Shown in pieces: positions 1-5,963 of a stretch of DNA of 44,153 nucleotides. Where the stretch lies: assembly GCA_019422065.1 (NCBI GenBank), contig JAHZEA010000018.1, positions 1-44,153 of the forward strand, given 5' to 3'. The number at the start of each line of letters is the position of its first letter. The first letter of the stretch is position 1. The translations under genes were made by a program, and so were the position numbers. Source of the DNA: Lachnospiraceae bacterium. GTDB taxonomy: Bacteria > Bacillota > Clostridia > Lachnospirales > Anaerotignaceae. The notes below the pieces were generated by a model. The model made no database searches. It saw only the letters and a program-made list of their open reading frames with translations, and was not told the origin of the DNA.

Positions 1-113
1 AAATAACTAAAAAAGGTGACTATGTTCTTACAAACAAAAAAGACATTATAGTTATTCCTAAAGATGTTTTAACGCAAAATATGGCAAATGAAATTAAAGA
101 GTATTACAAATAA
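1..113 (+). CDS. 3' end of an unidentified protein-coding gene (partial)
   Basis: An open frame entering from the left edge (codons in phase with base 3) runs 36 codons to a TAA at 111-113. The visible C-terminus is hydrophilic, with a GDYVLTNKKDIIVIPKDV stretch and an ending ANEIKEYYK. A strong terminator follows about 40 bases later, which supports a real gene end. I do not recognise the family. Flagellar or post-transcriptional regulator genes often lie upstream of flagellin, but this tail does not look like CsrA or FliW, so no function is given. Confidence 0.55.
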   Translation, partial: ITKKGDYVLTNKKDIIVIPKDVLTQNMANEIKEYYK

Positions 114-152
114 ATTTATGGTGTTTGTTTTGCAATAATTTTATATTTATCT

Positions 153-180
153 AAAAAAGAGGGCTTAGCCCCTCTTTTTT
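153..180 (+). terminator. Rho-independent terminator of the left-edge gene
   Basis: An AGAGGG/CCCTCT stem with a short CTTAGC loop is flanked by A6 on the left and T6 on the right. It separates the partial gene from the flagellin unit. Confidence 0.85.
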
Positions 181-235
181 ATTTTCAATATATATAGGAA
201 AAAATTCAAAAAACTATTATCAAATCAGGTTTAAT

Positions 236-244
236 TCCGATTAT
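236..244 (+). promoter_or_regulatory. Possible sigma-28 (SigD/FliA) -10 element for flagellin
   Basis: TCCGATTA resembles the flagellar sigma-factor -10 (GCCGATAT) and lies about 120 bases before the flagellin start. No convincing TAAA -35 was found at the expected 15-16 base spacing, so this is a weak call based mainly on the CCGAT core and on flagellin usually being SigD-dependent. Confidence 0.35.
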
Positions 245-268
245 ATAGTTGTAAGTAAAAATGTTCGG

Positions 269-296
269 CTTTCAAAAATAGGTACCGTTTTGAAAG
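269..296 (+). other. Perfect 9-bp stem-loop in the flagellin leader
   Basis: CTTTCAAAA (269-277) is the exact reverse complement of TTTTGAAAG (288-296). The 10-base loop contains most of a GGTACC palindrome. It lies between the candidate promoter and the ribosome binding site and has no U-tract, so it is more likely a leader structure affecting stability or translation than a terminator. Confidence 0.6.
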
Positions 297-322
297 AAGA
301 ATATAAGTAAACATAGGAGAGA

Positions 323-353
323 AAGGATGCTCTTCTTAATAACCACAGGGAGG
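323..353 (+). promoter_or_regulatory. Two CsrA-like GGA motifs, the second overlapping the flagellin Shine-Dalgarno
   Basis: AAGGATG (323-329) and ACAGGGAGG (345-353) both fit the core of the CsrA consensus ACARGGAUG. The second is the ribosome binding site of the flagellin gene, whose ATG is at 363. In Bacillus subtilis, CsrA binds two such sites in the hag leader, one over the Shine-Dalgarno, and FliW relieves repression. Whether this genome has csrA/fliW cannot be seen here. Confidence 0.45.
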
Positions 354-362
354 TAAAATTTT

Positions 363-1571
363 ATGATTATCCAACATAATATTGCAGCATTAAACTCTTA
401 CAGACAGTTGAGCACAAACAACAACGCAATTTCAAAGAACCTTGAAAAACTTTCATCAGGATACAAGATTAACCGTGCAGGCGATGACGCAGCAGGCCTT
501 GCAATATCTGAAAAAATGAGAGCACAGATAACAGGTCTTGAAAAAGCACAGGACAACGCTAACGATGGTATTTCACTCGTTCAGACAGCAGAAGGCGCAC
601 TTACAGAAGTACATGACATGCTTAACCGTATGGTAGAGCTTGCAACACAGTCAGCAAATGGCACATATGATGATGAGACAGACCGTGCAAACCTTCAGAA
701 AGAAGTAACATCCCTTAAAGATGAAATCGACCGTATATCAAAGAGCACAAACTTTAACGGAATCAATCTTCTTGATGGAACAGACTTAAACGGAACAGCT
801 GCAACAGAGGCTACATCAGCTTCATTTACAGTTGACCTTACAGGTGTAACAGCTTCTGGCACAGGTAGTAGTGACACATATAGCATTACTATAAGTGGTC
901 AAAATGTTACAAGCGAAGCTGGAAATGTAACAGATGCTTCAGGTATAGCTGGTCTTTTTAATGAAAAGGAAATTACAATTTCTGGAGTAAAATATAGTAT
1001 TACAGCAAATGGTTCTAAATTAACATTTACAGCTGCAGCAGGAAAAAATACAGCGCTTGCTGATAGTACATCAGTTACATTAGCTAAAGGTACAGGTTCG
1101 CAAACTGTAAATGGAGCAGGTAGTCTTAAAACAGCAGAAGCTACAGATGGTGCAGACGCAGCAGACGCAACAGGCGGACTTACACTTCAGATAGGAGACA
1201 CAGCAGACGATTTCAACCAGATAAAAGTAATCGTAGGCAAAATGGATACAGAAGCACTTGATATTGATGATATTGACATCAGCACAGCAGCAGGAGCAGA
1301 CGCAGCTATTGATAAAATTAAGAAAGCAATTAACACAGTATCATCAACACGTGGTGACCTTGGAGCAATTCAGAACAGACTTGAGCATACAATCAATAAC
1401 CTTGGTGTAACAACAGAAAACATTACATCAGCAGAAAGCCGTATAAGAGATACAGACATGGCAGAAGAAATGATGGCATATACAAAGAACAACATCCTTG
1501 TACAGGCATCACAGGCAATGCTTGCTCAGGCAAACACACTTCCACAGGGTGTACTTCAGTTATTACAGTAA
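363..1571 (+). CDS. Flagellin (flagellar filament subunit)
   Basis: Encodes 402 residues, the subunit exported through the flagellar type III apparatus and polymerised into the filament. The N-terminal D0/D1 region (about 1-140) opens MIIQHNIAALNSYRQLS and contains LSSGYKINRAGDDAAGLAIS; the C-terminal D1/D0 (about 335-402) includes SRIRDTDMAEEM and ends QGVLQLLQ. Between them (about 145-310) is a Thr/Ala/Ser-rich variable, surface-exposed domain with no recognised fold. There is no signal peptide, as expected for this export route. The segment LNRMVELAT corresponds to the TLR5-contact region of D1. The gene is monocistronic: terminators lie on both sides. Its leader has CsrA-like sites and a stem-loop. 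Codon use in the middle (about 860-1130) is more AT-rich than in the conserved ends. hag or fliC would be the usual name. Confidence 0.97.
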   Translation: MIIQHNIAALNSYRQLSTNNNAISKNLEKLSSGYKINRAGDDAAGLAISEKMRAQITGLEKAQDNANDGISLVQTAEGALTEVHDMLNRMVELATQSANGTYDDETDRANLQKEVTSLKDEIDRISKSTNFNGINLLDGTDLNGTAATEATSASFTVDLTGVTASGTGSSDTYSITISGQNVTSEAGNVTDASGIAGLFNEKEITISGVKYSITANGSKLTFTAAAGKNTALADSTSVTLAKGTGSQTVNGAGSLKTAEATDGADAADATGGLTLQIGDTADDFNQIKVIVGKMDTEALDIDDIDISTAAGADAAIDKIKKAINTVSSTRGDLGAIQNRLEHTINNLGVTTENITSAESRIRDTDMAEEMMAYTKNNILVQASQAMLAQANTLPQGVLQLLQ

Positions 1572-1586
1572 TTTTATATTACTTAT

Positions 1587-1614
1587 TAAAAGAGGGCTTA
1601 TGCCCTCTTTTTTT
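1587..1614 (+). terminator. Flagellin terminator
   Basis: AGAGGGC/GCCCTCT stem with a TTAT loop, followed by T7, begins 16 bases after the flagellin stop codon. Confidence 0.92.
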
Positions 1615-1665
1615 GCATTAAAAACAGTTAAATATTTATTTTAAAATTAAAGCCATATAATTGAA

Positions 1666-1706
1666 CAATAAAAAACGGCAGGAGAGATAAAGTCTATCCT
1701 GCCGTT
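1666..1706 (-). terminator. Hemerythrin gene terminator
   Basis: AACGGCAGGA (1674-1683) pairs perfectly with TCCTGCCGTT (1697-1706). Read on the minus strand, the stem is followed by a T-run, so it ends transcripts coming from the hemerythrin gene. Confidence 0.85.
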
Positions 1707-1756
1707 ATATATTGAATTTTTATTAGAGTAATAAAATAAGTATTAGCTATGTTCTC

Positions 1757-2161
1757 TTACGCGTTATTCTTTATGTAGGCTGCTAATTTTTTGTCCTCGC
1801 CTTTGATATGATTTATTAACCATCCTGCCAAAAGAGAATTAATCTGACCTACATTTGCTACAGTAGGTCCTTCAGTTTCAATTTTTTTCACAAAGTCAGC
1901 AGCTGTCTTTTTAAAATCGTCGTGAATTTTTTTATGACGTGCATAATCAGGATAATGAAATTTAATCTGAATAGCTTCTTCGTCTGCAAAATGTTTCTTT
2001 GTATAATCTAAAAGAAAATGTGCTGTATTTAATAACTGAGTGCGTCCTTGACCTTTAGAGCAAGCGTCAAGTAATGAATTTACAGCGTCAATTAACTGAC
2101 GGTGCTCTGAGTCAATGACACTGTTTCCGGTTTCTAAGTCCTTTGTAAATTGATAAGCCAT
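1757..2161 (-). CDS. Bacteriohemerythrin (O2-binding di-iron protein)
   Basis: A 134-residue single-domain hemerythrin, a four-helix bundle binding O2 reversibly at a non-haem di-iron site. The ligand pattern is complete: H20 (DSEHRQL), H57 and E61 (HFADEE), H76 and H80 (RHKKIHDDF), and H118 and D123 (NHIKGED). It has no signal peptide or fused chemotaxis domain, so it is probably a soluble cytoplasmic protein that stores, delivers or scavenges O2; in anaerobes it is often linked to oxygen avoidance. An AGGAGG lies just upstream of the ATG. It sits next to flagellin but on the opposite strand. A minus-strand structured RNA and a candidate proximal promoter precede it. Confidence 0.96.
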   Translation of the reverse strand: MAYQFTKDLETGNSVIDSEHRQLIDAVNSLLDACSKGQGRTQLLNTAHFLLDYTKKHFADEEAIQIKFHYPDYARHKKIHDDFKKTAADFVKKIETEGPTVANVGQINSLLAGWLINHIKGEDKKLAAYIKNNA

Positions 2162-2184
2162 TTTGTTTTTCCTCCTTTTATCTT

Positions 2185-2212
2185 ATCTTAAAAAATACCG
2201 TATAATAGTCAA
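2185..2212 (-). promoter_or_regulatory. Candidate proximal promoter of the hemerythrin gene
   Basis: On the minus strand TTGACT (2212-2207) and TAAGAT (2190-2185) are 16 bases apart. The predicted start is only about 17 bases before the ATG, leaving barely room for the AGGAGG, so this is tentative. Confidence 0.4.
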
Positions 2213-2230
2213 CATGTTACTTACAAAAAA

Positions 2231-2344
2231 AGAGCACACTTTTTATCACCTGTCGGGTAAGTGCGCTCTTTAATGGGCAATCTAACCCCATTGCTTATCC
2301 GGCAATATGGCTTGCTTTCGTAGACTGCCCAACAAAACAACATA
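2231..2344 (-). ncRNA. Structured RNA or cis-acting leader upstream of hemerythrin, family not recognised
   Basis: Minus-strand transcript from a good promoter at 2351-2379. A 10-bp outer helix (GGGCAGTCTA at 2330-2321 with TAGATTGCCC at 2284-2275, one G-U) encloses an unpaired CGAAAGCA segment and an inner hairpin built on ATTGC/GCAAT with a CGGATAA loop. A 12-bp terminator hairpin follows (AAGAGCGCACTT with AAGTGTGCTCTT, one G-U) and ends in a T-run. Its loop carries a small ACC-CGACA-GGT hairpin. The gene downstream on this strand is the hemerythrin. It could be a riboswitch-type leader or a free-standing small RNA. It does not match the c-di-GMP, T-box, purine, TPP, SAM or cobalamin consensus motifs I know. 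Confidence 0.6.
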
Positions 2345-2350
2345 AATATT

Positions 2351-2379
2351 AGTATATCACTAAATCATTAGTATGTCCA
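2351..2379 (-). promoter_or_regulatory. Promoter of the structured RNA
   Basis: Minus strand TGGACA (2379-2374), a 17-base spacer and TATACT (2356-2351). Predicted start is near 2344, about 15 bases before the outer helix of the RNA. Confidence 0.7.
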
Positions 2380-2413
2380 GTATCTATGCGGCTCAGAATT
2401 ACAAAAATGCAAT

Positions 2414-2444
2414 GAAAAAGCCCCAAAGATTTTATACTTTGGGG
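2414..2444 (-). terminator. tRNA-Ser terminator
   Basis: CCCCAAAG/CTTTGGGG stem with an 8-base loop, followed on the minus strand by CTTTTTC, lies just after the tRNA 3' end. Confidence 0.85.
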
Positions 2445-2450
2445 TTTTAG

Positions 2451-2539
2451 TGGCGGAGACGGTGGGATTTGAACCCACGTGCCCCGGAGGACAACCTGAT
2501 TTCGAGTCAGGCTCGTTATGACCTCTTCGATACGTCTCC
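2451..2539 (-). tRNA. tRNA-Ser (anticodon CGA)
   Basis: An 89-base class II tRNA with an encoded CCA end. The acceptor stem GGAGACG pairs with CGTCTCC before discriminator G. The anticodon arm CCTGA-CTCGAAA-TCAGG gives anticodon CGA, reading serine codon UCG. A long variable arm typical of tRNA-Ser follows (about TTGTCCTCCGGGGCAC), then the T arm GTGGG-TTCAAAT-CCCAC. It has its own promoter and terminator and is transcribed alone. Confidence 0.96.
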
Positions 2540-2551
2540 ACAATACTATAT

Positions 2552-2580
2552 ATATTACCAGAAAACATATTTTTGTTCAA
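2552..2580 (-). promoter_or_regulatory. tRNA-Ser promoter
   Basis: Minus strand TTGAAC (2580-2575), 17-base spacer, TAATAT (2557-2552), placing the start a few bases before the mature tRNA 5' end. Confidence 0.75.
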
Positions 2581-2682
2581 TAATAAATTATAATTTTTGT
2601 TAAAGCTTTGTTTTCAATTTGTTTAACAAAAATAAAAGGGTTTAATATAAAATTAAAATATATACGGTTTTTTATAATTTTA

Positions 2683-2691
2683 TGGTATAAT
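2683..2691 (+). promoter_or_regulatory. Extended -10 promoter of the mutS2 operon
   Basis: TGGTATAAT is a perfect -10 with an upstream TG. The -35 region is poor, which is compatible with an extended -10 promoter. The mutS2 leader would be about 160 bases. Confidence 0.6.
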
Positions 2692-2860
2692 ATCCGAATA
2701 GGTGCAGTTGTTGAAACAATGGATTTTAGGCAAAATTATATAATTGTTTACAGTTAAAAGTTAGTAAAAAGTTAGAAAAAAAGTTAGAAAAAAGGATACA
2801 ATAAAATTATAAATAATATTTTTGGAATTTGTAAATTTATAATTATAGAGGTATTAATTA

Positions 2861-5257
2861 ATGAATGAAAAAGTTTTAAAAACTCTTGAATATAACAAAA
2901 TAATAGAAAAACTTACATCCTACGCCGTTTCGCCTATGGGTAAGGAAATGACATCTGCTTTAAAGCCATGCGCGTCTATAAGCCAAATTCAGCAGTGGCA
3001 GAATGAAACATCAGAGGCAGAGGCAATGATATTAAGAAAGGGTTCTATTCCTTTAGGCGGTTTAAGAGAGATTAGGCCGCAGATTAAAAGGCTTGCTATG
3101 GGCGGAAGCTTGGGTATTGCGGAGCTTCTTAACATAGGTGATTTTTTGTATGTGTGCCGCAGGGTTAAAAATTACTCCGTAAACGAAAATAAGGCCGAAA
3201 GCTACGACACAATAGGCCCTATGTTTGATTTGGTAATGGAACTGCCTAAGCTTGAAAAAGAAATTTCAAGGGTAATACTTTCTGAAACGGAAGTATCCGA
3301 CGATGCTTCACAGGGGCTTAAAAGTGTAAGGCGTGAAATGGCCGTATCCAATGACCGCATAAGGGAGCACCTGAACAATATTATTAATTCACAAACATAC
3401 AGGCCTATGCTTCAGGACTATGTAATTACAATTAGGAATGACAGATACTGTGTTCCGGTTAAAAGTGAGTACAGAAACAGTTTCAGCGGTATGGTACACG
3501 ACCAGTCCAACACAGGTTCAACGCTTTTTATTGAGCCGTTAAGTGTTGTTCAGCTTAACAACAGAATAAAAGAGCTTCAGATTAAAGAAAAAGAAGAAAT
3601 AGACAAAATTCTTCAAAAACTTTCAGCAGAGGTTTTTGAGAATTTAGATGCTATAGAATCTAATTTGAATGTTGTAACAAAGCTTGATTTTATATTTGCA
3701 AAAGGCCAGCTTTCTCTTTCTATGAAAGGCACAAAGGCTGTTTTTAACAACAAAAAATATATCAACATTAAAAAAGGCAGGCATCCGCTTTTAAACAGCG
3801 ACACTGTTGTGCCGGTTAATATTTACTTAGGCGGAGACTTTACAACTCTTTTAATAACAGGCCCTAATACAGGCGGAAAGACTGTTGCCCTTAAAACACT
3901 GGGGCTTTTCCAGCTTATGGGGCAGGCAGGTCTTCACATACCGGCTTTTGATAATTCAGAGCTGGGTGTTTTTGATGAGGTTTTTGCAGATATTGGTGAT
4001 GAACAGAGTATTGAGCAGAATTTAAGTACATTTTCTGCCCATATGAAAAACACTGTTTATATACTTGAAAATGTAACAAATGACTCACTTGTGCTTTTTG
4101 ACGAGCTTGGAGCAGGAACTGACCCTGTAGAAGGCGCGGCTCTTGCTATGAGTATTATACAAAGCCTTAAAGAACGCAACATAAGAACAGCAGTTACTAC
4201 ACATTACAGTGAGCTTAAAGTTTATGCTCTTTCAACCGAAGGCGTGGAAAATGCCAGCTGTGAGTTTGATGTGGAGTCTTTAAAGCCGACATACAGGCTT
4301 TTAATAGGCATACCGGGAAAAAGCAATGCTTTTGCTATTTCAAAGCGCTTAGGCCTTATGGACAGCGTTATAGAAAAGGCAAAGGAGTTTGTTGGTCAGG
4401 AAAATGTTAAATTTGAAGATGTTATAACAGATTTGGAAATAAGCAGGCGTACTGTTGTGCTTGAGCAGGAAAGAGCCGAGGAGTACCGTTTGGAGGCTGA
4501 AAAGCTTAAAAAAGAAGTTGAAAAACAGAAAGAAAAAACACGTCAGCAGAAAGAAAAAATACTTGCTGACGCCCGCGAACAGGCCCGTATGATTTATCAG
4601 AAGGCTAAAGAGGAAGCCGACAGCATTATAAAAGAAATGAACAGAGACGCCAGAAACAAGGCTAATCAGGAAAAAATGAACGAAAGCCGCAGAAAGATTA
4701 AAGATAAGCTTTCCGGTGTTGATTCTGAAATAGCTAAAATGATGGCAAAGCGCAAAAAACAGCATAAAGTTCCGGAAAAAATAGAAGTTGGTGACAGCGT
4801 TTATATTATTTCATTTGACCAGCATGGAACAGTAATTTCGCCTATGGACGAAAACAAAAATGTAATGGTTCAAATGGGACTTATGAAAATAAAAGTGCCT
4901 TTAAACGAGCTGGTTATAGACGAAACAGCACAAAATGCAAACAACAGCAAAAATAACAACAACGGTTTAAGAAATGTGTCAAGAAAGGCGGCGGCCGGAA
5001 AGAGTATGTTTGTAAGTCCGGAGATTGACTGCCGCGGTCAGACTGTAGATGAAGGTATTGGAAATATTGATAAATATATAGACGACGCTTTTTTAGCCGG
5101 CTTAAAGCAGGTTACAATTATTCATGGAAAAGGCACAGGTGTTTTAAGAGCCGCTGTTCAGCAGTACTTGGCCAGAAATCCGCATGTTAAGTCTTATCGC
5201 TACGGAAAATACGGTGAGGGCGAAATGGGTGTTACTGTTGTAGAGCTTAAAAATTAA
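2861..5257 (+). CDS. mutS2: MutS2: endonuclease/ATPase of recombination control and ribosome rescue
   Basis: 798 residues, full length for MutS2. The order is an N-terminal core and lever region (1-310), the MutS-type ATPase with Walker A GPNTGGKT (334-341) and Walker B VLFDELGAGTDP, a long charged Lys/Glu coiled coil (about 515-640), and a C-terminal Smr domain (about 717-798) with DCRGQTVDEG and IHGKGTG. It lacks the mismatch-recognition domain of MutS. Known roles in the family are suppression of homologous recombination and, in B. subtilis, acting on collided ribosomes. An Asn/Lys-rich linker (about 688-705) precedes Smr. It starts the operon with the two-component genes, whose first ATG is 11 bases after the mutS2 stop. 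Confidence 0.97.
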   Translation: MNEKVLKTLEYNKIIEKLTSYAVSPMGKEMTSALKPCASISQIQQWQNETSEAEAMILRKGSIPLGGLREIRPQIKRLAMGGSLGIAELLNIGDFLYVCRRVKNYSVNENKAESYDTIGPMFDLVMELPKLEKEISRVILSETEVSDDASQGLKSVRREMAVSNDRIREHLNNIINSQTYRPMLQDYVITIRNDRYCVPVKSEYRNSFSGMVHDQSNTGSTLFIEPLSVVQLNNRIKELQIKEKEEIDKILQKLSAEVFENLDAIESNLNVVTKLDFIFAKGQLSLSMKGTKAVFNNKKYINIKKGRHPLLNSDTVVPVNIYLGGDFTTLLITGPNTGGKTVALKTLGLFQLMGQAGLHIPAFDNSELGVFDEVFADIGDEQSIEQNLSTFSAHMKNTVYILENVTNDSLVLFDELGAGTDPVEGAALAMSIIQSLKERNIRTAVTTHYSELKVYALSTEGVENASCEFDVESLKPTYRLLIGIPGKSNAFAISKRLGLMDSVIEKAKEFVGQENVKFEDVITDLEISRRTVVLEQERAEEYRLEAEKLKKEVEKQKEKTRQQKEKILADAREQARMIYQKAKEEADSIIKEMNRDARNKANQEKMNESRRKIKDKLSGVDSEIAKMMAKRKKQHKVPEKIEVGDSVYIISFDQHGTVISPMDENKNVMVQMGLMKIKVPLNELVIDETAQNANNSKNNNNGLRNVSRKAAAGKSMFVSPEIDCRGQTVDEGIGNIDKYIDDAFLAGLKQVTIIHGKGTGVLRAAVQQYLARNPHVKSYRYGKYGEGEMGVTVVELKN

Positions 5258-5268
5258 GGAGGTTAATT

Positions 5269-5958
5269 ATGGCCGCTAATCAGAAAATATTAATTGTTGA
5301 TGACGATGAGCATATATCAGAGCTTATATCGCTTTATTTAATAAGGGAAGGATATGACACAAAAGAAGTACACGACGGCAAAAGCGCAGTTGATGCCTTT
5401 GCTTCCTATAATCCGGACCTTATAATGCTTGATATAATGCTTCCTGTAATGGATGGATACGAGGTTTGTAAAGAAATAAGAAAAACAAGCACTGTGCCTA
5501 TAATTATGCTTACGGCAAAAGGCGACACTATAGACAAAGTTTTGGGTCTTGAGCTGGGAGCTGATGACTATATTGTAAAGCCTTTTGAACCTAAGGAAAT
5601 GACAGCTAGGGTAAAGGCGGTTTTAAGGCGTTTTGATACAGGCAAAACAAAAGAAAGCTCTAAAATACTTGAGTTTGAAAACCTTGAGATTAACATGGAA
5701 AACTATACAGTTAAATATCACGGCGAATTTCTTAGTTTTCCGCCAAAAGAATTTGAGCTTTTGTATTTTTTGGCAAAAAGACCAAATCAGGTGTTTACAA
5801 GAGACCAGCTTCTTGATAAAATATGGGGCTATGAGTATATTGGGGATACAAGGACGGTAGATGTACATATTAAAAGAATCCGCGAGAAATTTGATAAAAA
5901 AGATTCGTGGTCTGTTAAAACAGTTTGGGGTGTGGGATATAAATTTGAGGTGGAATAA
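5269..5958 (+). CDS. OmpR/PhoB-family response regulator
   Basis: 229 residues. The receiver domain (about 5-120) has acidic residues D11-D13, phospho-acceptor D55 in LIMLDIMLP, and the conserved Lys in YIVKPF. A winged-helix DNA-binding domain follows (about 130-229) with FELLYFLAKRPNQVFTR and VWGVGYKF, as in PhoB/WalR/PhoP-type regulators. AGGAGG precedes the ATG, which lies 11 bases after mutS2; the kinase begins 5 bases after this stop. The pair is therefore co-expressed with mutS2, and the kinase is the likely phosphodonor. The signal and targets cannot be read from sequence. Confidence 0.95.
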   Translation: MAANQKILIVDDDEHISELISLYLIREGYDTKEVHDGKSAVDAFASYNPDLIMLDIMLPVMDGYEVCKEIRKTSTVPIIMLTAKGDTIDKVLGLELGADDYIVKPFEPKEMTARVKAVLRRFDTGKTKESSKILEFENLEINMENYTVKYHGEFLSFPPKEFELLYFLAKRPNQVFTRDQLLDKIWGYEYIGDTRTVDVHIKRIREKFDKKDSWSVKTVWGVGYKFEVE

Positions 5959-5963
5959 ATCTT

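Larger units (their letters stand above)
2541..2860. other. AT-rich spacer between tRNA-Ser and mutS2
   Basis: Holds divergent promoters: the tRNA-Ser one on the left and an extended -10 for mutS2 at 2683-2691. No ORF with coding character was seen. The stretch 2759-2796 is an A-rich imperfect repeat of AGTTAGAAAA, three copies. Confidence 0.6.

Noticed and set aside
2231..2344. Identification of the hemerythrin-upstream RNA as a c-di-GMP riboswitch
   Set aside because: There are superficial GCAAGCC and GGATAAGC similarities, but the two-arm layout and conserved core of c-di-GMP-I do not fit, and class II motifs are absent.
2349..2580. Two minus-strand frames over tRNA-Ser
   Set aside because: They are out-of-frame readings of the tRNA gene and its terminator.
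4349..4765. 138-codon minus-strand frame rich in Phe and Leu inside mutS2
   Set aside because: It is the complement of the Lys/Glu coiled-coil coding region; no ribosome binding site or family similarity.
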